64,000 nt of DNA from Butyrivibrio sp. NC2002 (GCF_000702265.1 NZ_KL370880.1:186001-250000); one strand, 5' to 3'. Positions 45,358-55,128 are shown, counted from the stretch's first letter. The notes: generated by a model from the letters alone, not told the origin. Translations and numbers: made by a program.

Positions 45358-48300
45358 GAAAGAAAACAGGATTATTTTTTCAAAATACACTATGCGTTCT
45401 TACTATAGCAGCAATTACGGCAGGTGGCATGAATACAGCTGTTTACGCTAAAGAGGCAGATGAGAGCATAAATACAGATGAAAGTACGAATGCAGATGAA
45501 AGTTCAAATGCAGGGCAAAACAAAGAGACTGGTGAAACTGCAAAGGAAGAAGGAGAAGCTGGTGAGCCTTTGGATGAGCAGGCACAGGAACCCATCGTAT
45601 ATGAAGATGTGACAATAAAAAATGTCGACGATTTTTTGAAGTTTGCAGAGGCCTGCAAGATAGATGCCTGGTCACTTAATAAAAATGTAAAGCTGGAAGA
45701 GGACATAAATCTTCGCGATACGGATTTTGAAACAGTTCCGTATTTTAACGGAATATTTGACGGCAACTCCCATACAATAAAGGGATATGAACTGCAGGAG
45801 GGCGGCTACATAACCGGCGTCTTCAGATATGTAGGCCCTTGTGGAATGATCGAAAACCTGAATGTACAGGGCGACATCGACATGGCTGATGAGCAGAGAG
45901 TAACAGGCGGTCTGTGCGGTGTTAACTGCGGCGTGATTTCAGGATGTTCCTTTAAGGGACTGATGAGCGGAAACAATACGGTTGGCTGTATTGCCGCCAT
46001 AAATGAAAACACAGGACTTATCACTAAATGTGTGAACAGTGCCCACGTTTCGGGATACAACTTCACAGGAGGTATCACGGGAAAAAACTATGGCGTAATA
46101 TCCGGCTGCACCAATAACGGCGATATCAACGATAACGAAGAGTGGGTTATAAAGGATGATGAAAAGGGCGACAGCATTATTGAATCAATAAGTGCTGCTC
46201 AGAATAAAGAAGATATCAAGGAAATTGTAATAAGCGGAATAGATACAGGCGGAATAACAGGCTATTCAACAGGAAGCATCATAAGGTGCACCAACAACGG
46301 TAATATCGGTTACGACCATGTGGGCTACAACGTGGGCGGAATTGCCGGAAGACAGATGGGCATTATCTCTTACAGCACTAACAAGGGAAATATATATGGC
46401 AGAAAAGATATAGGCGGCATTGTAGGGCAGATGGAGCCTTACCTTGAAAAAGATGATATGCAGACTCTTCCTGAGGCGGCAGATAAACTCCATGACCTTA
46501 TCGAAAAGACAATAAATGATATGGATGGAAGTGTTGATACGATTTCATCAGATATTACAAGTCTCACGGGATATGCTGACGGCGTAGTTGATGATGGAAG
46601 AGTTCTTACGGGAGAACTAACTGATTCTGTCAATCAGAATGCAGAAGTCATAAATGCAGTTATAGAGCGCTTTGAATATGTTATGGACAACCTTCCGGGG
46701 ATAGTTGATAACGTTTCGACAGCAGCTGACAGCCTGGGATATTTTGGCAAATCCCTTGCAAGGATCGTTGAAGATGTCAATTATAATTCCAATGTGACAG
46801 ATTCAGACAGGGAAAGTATTAGTAGGTCAAAAGATAATATTTACAAGACATACAGTGATACCGAAGAGACTGCAAGGCGCGTAACAGAGCTTACAGAGAG
46901 AATAAATGATCTCATGTATGAGACAGACGCCGAAGGAAATAAGAAGTTCCGCAACCTTACAGAAGAAGAGGAGCAGGAACTAAACGGTTACCTTGCAGAA
47001 CTTCAGCAGATTTCCGGACAGAGCGGATCTGACATATCCGGAATGATGGGTGATTTTTCCAATATTGTAGAGACCTATAAGCCATACGTTGAAACAGGAA
47101 CGGATGAAGCTATAGGTGAAATCGATAATGCAGTTGCAGCACTTCAGGATGCGCAGGGAGATTTAAGAAAAGCAAGTCAGGGAGCACGCAGCATAATCGA
47201 TTATCTTAATTCTCAGTCGGAATTAAGATTCCACGGTCTTACAAGCACATGGGATAACAGCCTCGATTCGCTTCATTCCAATCTCAAGGGTATCACAGGT
47301 TCTCTTGAAAGCATTAACACTGATGGCAAAAACTCATCACATACATTAAATGATGACATTGCTGCAGTTAATGATCAGGTCAATGTGATCTACCATATAG
47401 TGTCGGATAAATTTGATATTTTGCAGAATGATGATGCAGAGATGTTTGTTGACGTATCTGACGAAGAGCTTGAAGCAGCAAAGACAGGGCGAGTTGACAG
47501 CTCCAAAAATACAGGAACGATAAAAGGCGACATTGATATAGGCGGAATTGCAGGATCCATGGCTATTGATGAGGAGGACCCGGAAGAAAATGCAGCAGGT
47601 AATGTCAATATAGGATCCGGAAGCAAATATACACTTAAAAACATAATATACGAGTGCAAAAATGATGCTTTCGTTCAGTCAAAAAAAGACGGATCGGGAC
47701 TTATAGTTGGATATATGGCGCAGGGCGTGGTATCCGGCTGTGAGGGATACGGTCTTGCAAAGAGCTCAGAAGGAAGCTACACCGGAGGAATTGCAGGAGA
47801 ATCCCTTTCGATAATAAGAGACAGCTATTCTATATGTCTTCTTGACGGAAACAAATATGTCGGCGGAATAACAGGTTATGGAACAACCATCAGCGGCTGC
47901 ACCGCACTTCCGACCTGGGAAAAAGTACCTGCAGAAAGATATGGCGCAATAGCAGGAATAGTTAATACAGATACTGACACTCATGAGATGAAGATGGAGA
48001 ACATCAAAAATAACGTATTCGTTGAGGGCCAGATTCAGGGCATTGATGATATAAGCTACGAGAACATAGCCGAGGAAATTACCTACAATAAGCTGATAAA
48101 TACCTATGGTATTCCAAGTGAGTACTCACATTTGAAAGTCACATATATGGTGGATGATGAAAAGATCGGTGAACAGGAGCTTTCATATGGAGAGAGTCTC
48201 TCAAGGCTTAAGTATCCCGATGGTGAGTACAGAGACGGATTCTACATAAAATGGCCTGACAAGTCTGATGAAATAATGGAAGGAAACTATGTTATATCCG

Positions 48301-48923
48301 GAGAGTACATCGCTACTAAAAAGGCAATTGAAAGTACGAACAGATATACCGATACTGAAAAGCCATTGGTGCTTCTCGGAGGAAGCTTTGGAACAGATGC
48401 CAAGGTTGATGCAAGGATAGTAGAAGATGAGGAAAAAGACCAGTCAGACAGGCTTGTTCCAAACGATAAGATTATATATGAGATCAAGATAGATGAAGGA
48501 ACAACTTCACAGTCTGAGGATAAGAGAATAAGAATCTATAACCCGTATTCAAAGAGAGCCAAAGTTATGAAATTAGAAGACGGAAAATGGATAGGGATAG
48601 ATTCAAAGAATGTGGGAAGCTATATAGAAATCGGCATTACAGATAATGAAGCAACCTATGCTATCGAAGATAATATCTCAAGGATATATACGATCATCAA
48701 AGCAGCTTTAGCCGCAGTCGTACTGGTTCTTCTAATCGTGCTTGTGATCATTTTGAGAAAGATAATAGCAAGAAGAAAAAATTCGGTTAAAAAAGAAGGC
48801 GGAAAAAAGGTAAAAAATAAAAAGAGCAGAAAAACCGAAGAAAAGAAAGAAGATAACAAAGAAGACAACAAAGACAACAAGGATAATAAAGAAAGCACAG
48901 AAGAAACAGACAAAAAAGAATGA
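45354..48923 (+). CDS. Large membrane-anchored surface protein, GLUG-like repeats split by a helical region
   Basis: Predicted surface protein of 1189 residues. A signal peptide (about 1-32, ending VYA) precedes an acidic Asn/Glu linker. Residues about 80-365 are GLUG/beta-helix-like repeats (GGITGKNYGVISGCTNNGDI, GGIAGRQMGIISYSTNKGNI, GGIVGQ). Residues about 370-715 are predicted helical, with heptad-like VTELTERINDL and DAIGEIDNAVAALQDA-type stretches. The repeat type resumes at about 720-880 (GTIKGDIDIGGIAGS, GGIAGESLSIIRDSYS). A beta-rich stalk follows, then one membrane span at about 1123-1145 and a Lys/Glu/Asp/Asn-rich cytoplasmic tail (EDNKEDNKDNKDNKES). Start and MMPL stop overlap as ATGA, with GGAGGAAGAG upstream. 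No LPxTG is present. I know no characterised homolog; it probably works with the transporter. Confidence 0.8.
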   Translation: MRKKTGLFFQNTLCVLTIAAITAGGMNTAVYAKEADESINTDESTNADESSNAGQNKETGETAKEEGEAGEPLDEQAQEPIVYEDVTIKNVDDFLKFAEACKIDAWSLNKNVKLEEDINLRDTDFETVPYFNGIFDGNSHTIKGYELQEGGYITGVFRYVGPCGMIENLNVQGDIDMADEQRVTGGLCGVNCGVISGCSFKGLMSGNNTVGCIAAINENTGLITKCVNSAHVSGYNFTGGITGKNYGVISGCTNNGDINDNEEWVIKDDEKGDSIIESISAAQNKEDIKEIVISGIDTGGITGYSTGSIIRCTNNGNIGYDHVGYNVGGIAGRQMGIISYSTNKGNIYGRKDIGGIVGQMEPYLEKDDMQTLPEAADKLHDLIEKTINDMDGSVDTISSDITSLTGYADGVVDDGRVLTGELTDSVNQNAEVINAVIERFEYVMDNLPGIVDNVSTAADSLGYFGKSLARIVEDVNYNSNVTDSDRESISRSKDNIYKTYSDTEETARRVTELTERINDLMYETDAEGNKKFRNLTEEEEQELNGYLAELQQISGQSGSDISGMMGDFSNIVETYKPYVETGTDEAIGEIDNAVAALQDAQGDLRKASQGARSIIDYLNSQSELRFHGLTSTWDNSLDSLHSNLKGITGSLESINTDGKNSSHTLNDDIAAVNDQVNVIYHIVSDKFDILQNDDAEMFVDVSDEELEAAKTGRVDSSKNTGTIKGDIDIGGIAGSMAIDEEDPEENAAGNVNIGSGSKYTLKNIIYECKNDAFVQSKKDGSGLIVGYMAQGVVSGCEGYGLAKSSEGSYTGGIAGESLSIIRDSYSICLLDGNKYVGGITGYGTTISGCTALPTWEKVPAERYGAIAGIVNTDTDTHEMKMENIKNNVFVEGQIQGIDDISYENIAEEITYNKLINTYGIPSEYSHLKVTYMVDDEKIGEQELSYGESLSRLKYPDGEYRDGFYIKWPDKSDEIMEGNYVISGEYIATKKAIESTNRYTDTEKPLVLLGGSFGTDAKVDARIVEDEEKDQSDRLVPNDKIIYEIKIDEGTTSQSEDKRIRIYNPYSKRAKVMKLEDGKWIGIDSKNVGSYIEIGITDNEATYAIEDNISRIYTIIKAALAAVVLVLLIVLVIILRKIIARRKNSVKKEGGKKVKNKKSRKTEEKKEDNKEDNKDNKDNKESTEETDKKE

Positions 48924-48942
48924 GAAATGATCGGAGAGCTTT

Positions 48943-49671
48943 ATGAAAAGTAGAAATATATTTAGAAAAACAGTATATCTGATGGCGCTTTTTTCTCTTG
49001 TATTACTATTTGGAAATTCCATGAGTGCAAATGCAGAAACAAAGGCAGAACCGGTTAAGGTTACCGGGGTAAAGCAGGCAAGATGGTTTACCAACACAGG
49101 GAGAGTTCTTGCAGTCTGGGATAAGCAGAACGTATCCGGATATGAATATGTTTTCATGGATCAAAATGGAAAAGAGCTATCCAAAGGATTCACTGCGAAG
49201 AACTATTATGAGCACAATGTAAATAACGCTAACTATTACTTTATAAAGGTTCGAGCTATAGGCGTCGTGAACGGCAAGATGGCAAGTGCGGATTATTCTG
49301 ATACGGCATGCCTTTTTGCCCAGCCCATGATGATTTCTGTTAATTACGGAGACTCCTATAAGGTATCTGTTAAAAACGGGAAAATGTACCTTAAGTGGAA
49401 AAGAACAAAGACTGCCTCCGGGTACAGGATCTATATCTCAAACAAAAGAGACAGCGGATATAAACTCGTAAAAACTATAAAAAACAGAAAAAAGAATGAT
49501 GCTGTGATAACAAGGTTTAAACATAAGAGCTTTAAAACCAATAAAAAGTACTATGTATATGTGCAGGCAATAAGAAAATATCAGGGAAGAACCTACACAA
49601 GCGGAGTTAATTATGTCTGGAAATACAAAAACGGAAAGGTAAAGCAGACAAATTATTACGGCAAATACTGA
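48943..49671 (+). CDS. Small secreted fibronectin-III-like protein
   Basis: Secreted protein of 242 residues. Signal peptide about 1-32 (ending ANA). Two similar beta-sandwich modules follow: about 40-130 (VTGVKQARWFTNTGRVLAVWDKQ...YYFIKVRAIGVVNGK) and about 140-242 (GKMYLKWKRTKTASGYRIYIS...KKYYVYVQAIRKYQGRTY). The W-x-x-xxxxSGYxIY ... Y-x-V-x-A pattern is that of fibronectin type III domains common in Firmicute surface proteins. The mature protein is very basic and Tyr/Lys-rich, suited to wall or polymer binding. GGAGAG precedes the ATG and only 19 bp separate it from the 1189-residue protein, so it is the third gene of that operon. Confidence 0.75.
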   Translation: MKSRNIFRKTVYLMALFSLVLLFGNSMSANAETKAEPVKVTGVKQARWFTNTGRVLAVWDKQNVSGYEYVFMDQNGKELSKGFTAKNYYEHNVNNANYYFIKVRAIGVVNGKMASADYSDTACLFAQPMMISVNYGDSYKVSVKNGKMYLKWKRTKTASGYRIYISNKRDSGYKLVKTIKNRKKNDAVITRFKHKSFKTNKKYYVYVQAIRKYQGRTYTSGVNYVWKYKNGKVKQTNYYGKY

Positions 49672-49731
49672 TATGGAAAAACAGTTTTTGTTCTGATCAG
49701 ATGCTTCGCCACCATAATAAAGCAATAAGAT

Positions 49732-49760
49732 TTTACGTAAGGCTTATTTCGGGATATAAT
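49732..49760 (+). promoter_or_regulatory. Putative promoter of the glycan-transfer operon
   Basis: TTTACG (49732-49737), 17-nt spacer, perfect TATAAT (49755-49760), 86 nt ahead of the first gene. All following genes to the window end are on the same strand, with gaps or overlaps under 60 bp. Confidence 0.6.
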
Positions 49761-49846
49761 GTGCAGGATAGTGTAATTAAGTTTTGGTGTTAACCGAAAA
49801 GACAGTACTTATAAAATGATTATGCCCGGTGGCGGAGGACGTAAAA

Positions 49847-51031
49847 ATGTACGAAATCGGCAGTGAATTTAGTTTTGAGAGAATAAATGAAAGAGAAAAC
49901 CTGTTAGAGGTATTTTCCCGCATAAGTGAGAAAAACAAAAAAAGCATTGAGTTTTTGCGCTGCGGAAGAGATGCCATAGGTTTCGTCTGTGATGATATTA
50001 TTGCCAAAAATGATAAGGGCGTGGCTTTTATCCCTGCCTTATCCTGCGATTCTATGGTTAAGCCTTTTGAAGTTAGAGGCTTTGAAACCATATTCTATAA
50101 ACTTTGCGAAGGCCTTGTAACAGATGATGCTTATCTCATCGGAGAGATTGAGAAAGCATTGTCTGATGGCAGATGCAAGGAAGAAAATATAACAGTTCTT
50201 TTGATGAATTTCTTTGGTGCTGCGGATATTTCAAAAACGGCAGCAGAACTTAAGGCAAAGTTCCCAAAGCTTACAATTATTGAGGATGTGACTCATATTA
50301 TCATGGAGATAGAGCGCTATCTTGGAAGTGAAAACGATAGCGCTGATTATGTTGTGGGCAGCCTTAGAAAATGGATGGGAATACCTGACGGAGCAATTGC
50401 AGCAGGTAAGAATGAATTCCTTATGGGCGCTCTTACAGGTGACACGGATTTTGTTTCGCTTAGAATGCAGGCACTAAATGAAAAGAGTGATTACCTGAAA
50501 AATGGTGGTGAGGATCTGAAGGCTCATTTCAGGAGTCTCTTATCAGATGCAGAAGATAGCTTAAATGATGGGCTTGATCCGTATATTATGTCAGATATAA
50601 GTGCAGATTATTTGAGCTGCATTGATATTCTTTCCATATGTGAAAAAAGAGATAATAATTATGATAATCTCTGCGCCTTTTTAAAGGACCTTCCTCTTAG
50701 CGGCAAGGCATTTCATCTTCTTCCTTCTAAAAAGGATGAGAATTATACAGCATTTATGCTTCCTATAATCCTTGATATCGATTTTATGAGACGAAGCGCT
50801 ATTACCGATGAAGGTAAAAATATAACAAGAGATGAATTCGAAAAGAGACTTGCAAAGAATGGCATCTATGCGCCTGTCCTTTGGCCGATATCACAGGAAG
50901 CTGCAGATATTTGCAAGGTATCAAAGGACTTTTCTGAGAATATGCTCACATTCTGGATCGATCAAAGATATGACAGATTCGACATGGAGCAGATAAGCAA
51001 AGTCCTTATGCATGAATTGTCAGTGCTTTAA
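49847..51031 (+). CDS. Divergent DegT-like PLP aminotransferase
   Basis: Fold type I PLP protein of 394 residues, distantly like DegT/DnrJ/EryC1/StrS sugar aminotransferases. GGAGG (49834-49838) sets the start at ATG 49847 rather than the earlier GTG at 49829. The PLP-pairing aspartate (IIEDVTH, D147) and the likely Schiff-base lysine (GSLRKWMGIPDGA, K175) are present, so catalysis is plausible. The usual GEGG following the lysine is not seen, and the N-terminal block LRCGRDAIGF replaces the common TSGT-type segment. It may aminate a keto-sugar for the glycan made by this operon. Family likely, substrate unknown. Confidence 0.7.
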   Translation: MYEIGSEFSFERINERENLLEVFSRISEKNKKSIEFLRCGRDAIGFVCDDIIAKNDKGVAFIPALSCDSMVKPFEVRGFETIFYKLCEGLVTDDAYLIGEIEKALSDGRCKEENITVLLMNFFGAADISKTAAELKAKFPKLTIIEDVTHIIMEIERYLGSENDSADYVVGSLRKWMGIPDGAIAAGKNEFLMGALTGDTDFVSLRMQALNEKSDYLKNGGEDLKAHFRSLLSDAEDSLNDGLDPYIMSDISADYLSCIDILSICEKRDNNYDNLCAFLKDLPLSGKAFHLLPSKKDENYTAFMLPIILDIDFMRRSAITDEGKNITRDEFEKRLAKNGIYAPVLWPISQEAADICKVSKDFSENMLTFWIDQRYDRFDMEQISKVLMHELSVL

Positions 51032-51052
51032 GGAAACGGAGAGCAGATTTTT

Positions 51053-52171
51053 ATGAAGCTTAGTGTGATTGTGCCTGTTTACAATATGGCAGGCGAAGAT
51101 AAATTAAAGCATTGTCTCGATTCACTTGTAGCCCAGAGCCTTGCAGACGGAGAAATTGAAATAATAGCAGTAGATGACTGCTCTACGGATAACTCCTTTA
51201 AAATCATGAAGGAGTATGAAAAAAATTACCCGGGAAGATTTATTGCTGTTCACAGTATGAAGAATCATCATCAGGGCGGAGCCAAAAACATAGGTCTTTT
51301 CCTTGCAAAAGGTCAGTGGATAGGCTTTATTGATGCGGATGACTGGGTTGTTCCCGATTATTACGAAAGGCTCCTTGACAGAGCAGAAAAGACAGGAGCG
51401 GATATGGTAGGCTGCGATTACAGCCTGGTTGATTCTTATACCTTTACTCCGGGGCAGATTGTTCATAACAACTCGGAAGAGCAGACAGGAATAATGGACC
51501 ACGAAAAGTACAGAAGGCTCCTTCTTGATACAGGAAGTCTTGTCGTGAAGATCTATAAAAGATACGTGGTCTTAGGAGATAAGGACCCGCTTAAAAATGG
51601 GAAAGATGCCCTTTGGGCGGATATGCCCTCTGAAAGTATTGATGATAAGGCGTATGAAAACAGGCTTGACGTTTTTCCTGAGGATATTTTTTACGAGGAC
51701 AACGCCGTTAGCAATACCTGGATGCTCAGAGTAAAACACTTTGAGTATATCAAGGAGCCTTTGTATTTTTATTATCAGCATCAAAGCTCAACAGTACATA
51801 CGATATCGAAAAAGAACCTTGAGGACAGGATGGTCGCCGGAAGGCAGATCTTAAGGGAAGCAAAGGATAACGGCTATCTCGATGAATTTCGTCCTGAAAT
51901 AGAATTTATGTACACGGTTCTTTTTTATGTAAACACGCTCTTTTCAGCGATGCCAAAAAAGCAGCATATAAGTGGCTCTTACAGATTTACAAAAGAGATG
52001 GGAATTGAGATGAAAAAGGAATTCCCCGATTTTCAAAATAACCCCTACTATATTGAGAGGATTCATCCGGAAGAAAAGAAACTGATAAGGATGCAGATGA
52101 AGTCGCACGCGGCTTTTTATCTGTATTACAGGCTCTTATGGTTTTACAGGGGACTTAAGAAAAAACATTAA
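51053..52171 (+). CDS. Glycosyltransferase family 2
   Basis: Cytoplasmic GT-A glycosyltransferase of 372 residues. The N-terminus KLSVIVPVYNMAGEDKLKHCLDSL is followed by the nucleotide-binding IIAVDDCSTDNSF, GGAKNIGLFLAKGQWIGFIDADDW with the DxD metal motif, and a later FYEDNAVSN block. The C-terminal 110 residues are basic and helical without clear membrane spans. Sugar specificity cannot be told. It is followed after 25 bp by the sialyltransferase-like gene. Confidence 0.9.
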   Translation: MKLSVIVPVYNMAGEDKLKHCLDSLVAQSLADGEIEIIAVDDCSTDNSFKIMKEYEKNYPGRFIAVHSMKNHHQGGAKNIGLFLAKGQWIGFIDADDWVVPDYYERLLDRAEKTGADMVGCDYSLVDSYTFTPGQIVHNNSEEQTGIMDHEKYRRLLLDTGSLVVKIYKRYVVLGDKDPLKNGKDALWADMPSESIDDKAYENRLDVFPEDIFYEDNAVSNTWMLRVKHFEYIKEPLYFYYQHQSSTVHTISKKNLEDRMVAGRQILREAKDNGYLDEFRPEIEFMYTVLFYVNTLFSAMPKKQHISGSYRFTKEMGIEMKKEFPDFQNNPYYIERIHPEEKKLIRMQMKSHAAFYLYYRLLWFYRGLKKKH

Positions 52172-52196
52172 ATAGGACAAACACTGGGAGATAAAA

Positions 52197-53321
52197 TTGC
52201 ACGATAGAATTTATGTATGTCACACTTTTTATCATGTGTATGTGGCATGCCTTAAGGAATTTCATATTTTACATGAATATAAGAAAACAGAAGGCTTTTC
52301 GGATAAAAAGGCAGCAGGCGGAAGCGATGGCTGCGGGAGAGCGACTCTTGTTCTTTCCAAAATGAGCAACAAATTCGGAAGCATGGTAGACAGAGCTCGG
52401 GAGTGCGGACTTTTTGAAGAAGTTATCGAATATGATGAAAAGATCGATACTTTTTTCCCGGAACTTGCGCCTCTTAAAACCAACACAGGATCTCTGTTTA
52501 AGAACATGATAAACAGAATAAAGTTCTGCAGGAGATTCGGACAGCTTCAGGAAAAATATGTGCCTGTGGATTTTAAGGCTTACAAGGATATATATGTTTT
52601 CTGCGACTCAGACCCGATAGGCTATTATCTGAATTATAAAAAGATAAGATACCATGCCCTTGAAGATGGCCTTAACTGTATAAAATACGGCGATCAGGCA
52701 AGATATGACAATAACGGGCATTTCAGGTTCAAGGCTTTTATGGCAAAGACGGGCCTTATTTTCATTCAGAATGGTTGGGGAAGATATTGCATTGATATGG
52801 AGGTAAATGACATATCGATTCTTGACTATCCATGCCCTAAGTATATTGAAGTAAGGCGTGAGCCACTAGTAGATGAACTTACAAGGTCAGACAAGGAGCT
52901 TATGCTTAAGCTCTTTGTGGAAAACATGGATGAGCTTAAGGAAAAACTTGCCGAAGGAAAAGATAAAAAGAGAGTTCTTATATTATCGGAGCCTCTCTGC
53001 GACCTTGATACCAGGCAGAGACTTTTCAGAGATCTGGTAACAGAATATGGAGAAGGCGCAGTAGTTATGATAAAGCAACATCCAAGGGATTATCTTGACT
53101 ATGCCAAATATTTCCCTGATGTGATCCTCCTTGCGGGAACATTCCCTATGGAGATGCTTAACTTTATTGACGGGCTTAAATTTGATAAACTAGTATCTGT
53201 ATATACGGTTGTGGATTCCATAAGATTTGTTGACGAGAAGATATTTCTCGGGGATGACTTCATGGACAAATATGAGGCACCTGAGATCCACAGGCTGAAT
53301 GAACAGATTATTGATAACTGA
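52197..53321 (+). CDS. Sialyltransferase-like GT-B glycosyltransferase (TTG start)
   Basis: Protein of 374 residues starting at TTG 52197, with GGGAG 6 nt upstream and no suitable ATG. The N-terminal 'RIYVCHTFYHVYVACL' resembles the start of GT52-type and related bacterial sialyltransferases. It carries the D/E-D/E-G motif (HALEDGLN, E156-D157-G158), then an HP motif (MIKQHPRDY, H295-P296) and a Ser-rich turn (SVYTVVDS, 334-341). These elements bind CMP and act as catalytic base/acid in bacterial sialyltransferases. No membrane span is seen. Since the window encodes CMP-pseudaminic acid synthesis, use of CMP-Pse as donor is a reasonable inference; a CDP-linked substrate is the main alternative. 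Confidence 0.65.
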   Translation: MHDRIYVCHTFYHVYVACLKEFHILHEYKKTEGFSDKKAAGGSDGCGRATLVLSKMSNKFGSMVDRARECGLFEEVIEYDEKIDTFFPELAPLKTNTGSLFKNMINRIKFCRRFGQLQEKYVPVDFKAYKDIYVFCDSDPIGYYLNYKKIRYHALEDGLNCIKYGDQARYDNNGHFRFKAFMAKTGLIFIQNGWGRYCIDMEVNDISILDYPCPKYIEVRREPLVDELTRSDKELMLKLFVENMDELKEKLAEGKDKKRVLILSEPLCDLDTRQRLFRDLVTEYGEGAVVMIKQHPRDYLDYAKYFPDVILLAGTFPMEMLNFIDGLKFDKLVSVYTVVDSIRFVDEKIFLGDDFMDKYEAPEIHRLNEQIIDN

Positions 53322-53336
53322 TTAAATGGGAGTTTT

Positions 53337-55088
53337 ATGAGAAAGATATATAAGAAGATGATGGTGCTACTTGATGAGCGCCAAAAGAAACAGATGGTTT
53401 TGATAATTGCCATGATGCTAATAGGCGGTATATTGGAATCACTTGGAATTACGATGATCGTGCCTGTAATGCAGATAGTCATAGACCCGGAGGTGGTGTC
53501 TGAGAACGTTATTCTTTCCGGAATCTACAATGCATTTGGCTGTTCAACCACTACGCAGCTTGCAGCGATAATAATGACCGCGCTGATCCTTGTTTTTGTG
53601 ATCAAAAACATATTTTTGTATTTCCTTAATGTGGTACAGCTAAGGTTTGTTTACACCAATCAGTTTGCCACATCACGCCGCATGATGATCAACTTCATGC
53701 AGAGACCTTATGAATATTATTTAAATGCAGATACTTCTGTTATACAAAGAAACATAACATCAGATGTAAATAACATGTACGGCCTTATCCTTAGCTGTCT
53801 TCAGCTTATATCTGAGATCATTGTATTTACATGTCTTGTGGTCATGCTTCTTACTCAGGATGCAAAAATGACAATGTTCATAGCATCACTTCTTGTTGTA
53901 GTGCTTCTTGTCATCAAGTTTGTGATCAAACCTGTAATGATAAAGGCAGGTCAGGACAATCAGGACTATTACAGCGGACTCTTTAAGTGGATAGAGGAGT
54001 CTGTTACCGGAATAAAAGAGATAAAAATATCAAATAAAGAAAACTATTTTATAAACGGATACGCTAACTGCGGAGCAGGCTATGTTAATGCGGTTCAGAA
54101 ATATAATCTGTACAACTCAACTCCCAGGCTCCTTATCGAAACAATATGTATTGGCGGTATGGTCGGATATATGCTGATGGTTATGCTTGGCGGCGGAAGT
54201 CTTCAGAAGATGATCCCGCAGATGTCCGTACTTGCAGCGGCAGCAGCCAGACTCCTTCCAAGTGCAAACAGAATAAACAATTACCTTACGTCAATTTCAT
54301 ATTTTGAGCCATTCTTCATGAATGTTAGTGATAATCTTCAGGAAGAAATAAACGACGGCTCCATTTCATACAGAGCAGAGGACTATGAGAAGTTTAACGA
54401 TGTTACAAAGCTCCCTGTTCATAAGACTATCGAGCTTAAAAATATAACTTACCACTATCCAAATTCAGAAGCCTATGTTCTTAAGAATGCGGATATGACA
54501 ATCCCTGTTGGCAAATCTGTCGGTATTGTGGGAACTTCAGGTGCCGGCAAAACTACAATTGTTGATATAATGCTCGGTCTGTTAAAAGTAGAAACAGGTG
54601 AGATCCTTGCTGACGGAGTGGAAGTAAGAGATCATTATCCTGAATGGCTTAAAAATATCGGATATATTCCACAGACAATTTTCATGCTTGATTCTACGAT
54701 CAGGAAAAATGTTGCATTTGGCATACCTGATGAGGAAATAGATGACGATAAGGTCTGGGCAGCACTTAAAGAGGCTCAGCTTGATGAGTTTATCAGATCT
54801 CTTCCCGAGGGACTTGATACTTCAATAGGTGAGAGAGGTATCAGACTTTCAGGAGGACAGAGACAGAGAATAGGTATTGCAAGGGCTCTTTTTGAAGATC
54901 CTGAAGTGCTGGTACTTGATGAGGCAACCAGTGCTCTTGATAATGAAACAGAAGCTGCGATCATGGACTCAATCAACAGACTTCACGGAAAAAAGACTCT
55001 CATCATAATCGCACACAGACTTCAGACTATTGAGAAGTGTGATATGGTTTACCGCGTAAACGGTCAGAAGGTTACAAAACAAAGATAA
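53337..55088 (+). CDS. ABC exporter (fused permease and ATPase), lipid-linked glycan flippase candidate
   Basis: Half-transporter of 583 residues. The membrane domain (about 1-320) has six predicted spans; the ATPase domain (about 355-583) has Walker A GTSGAGKTT near 399, the Q-loop IPQTIFML, the signature LSGGQRQRIGIARAL near 504, Walker B VLVLDEATSALD and the H-loop IIAHRL. Motifs are complete, so it should be active as a homodimer. Its place between glycosyltransferases fits a PglK/MsbA-like flippase for an undecaprenyl-linked oligosaccharide. Multidrug export is the alternative, but context makes it less likely. Confidence 0.88.
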   Translation: MRKIYKKMMVLLDERQKKQMVLIIAMMLIGGILESLGITMIVPVMQIVIDPEVVSENVILSGIYNAFGCSTTTQLAAIIMTALILVFVIKNIFLYFLNVVQLRFVYTNQFATSRRMMINFMQRPYEYYLNADTSVIQRNITSDVNNMYGLILSCLQLISEIIVFTCLVVMLLTQDAKMTMFIASLLVVVLLVIKFVIKPVMIKAGQDNQDYYSGLFKWIEESVTGIKEIKISNKENYFINGYANCGAGYVNAVQKYNLYNSTPRLLIETICIGGMVGYMLMVMLGGGSLQKMIPQMSVLAAAAARLLPSANRINNYLTSISYFEPFFMNVSDNLQEEINDGSISYRAEDYEKFNDVTKLPVHKTIELKNITYHYPNSEAYVLKNADMTIPVGKSVGIVGTSGAGKTTIVDIMLGLLKVETGEILADGVEVRDHYPEWLKNIGYIPQTIFMLDSTIRKNVAFGIPDEEIDDDKVWAALKEAQLDEFIRSLPEGLDTSIGERGIRLSGGQRQRIGIARALFEDPEVLVLDEATSALDNETEAAIMDSINRLHGKKTLIIIAHRLQTIEKCDMVYRVNGQKVTKQR

Positions 55089-55128
55089 ACAAGATAAAAT
55101 AAAGAAAAATATTTGTGGGGATAAGTAG

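Noticed and set aside
45354-48923. Sortase substrate reading of the large surface protein
   Set aside because: It has a C-terminal membrane span and charged tail but no LPxTG or NPQTN-type motif before it, so it is treated as a plain membrane-anchored protein.
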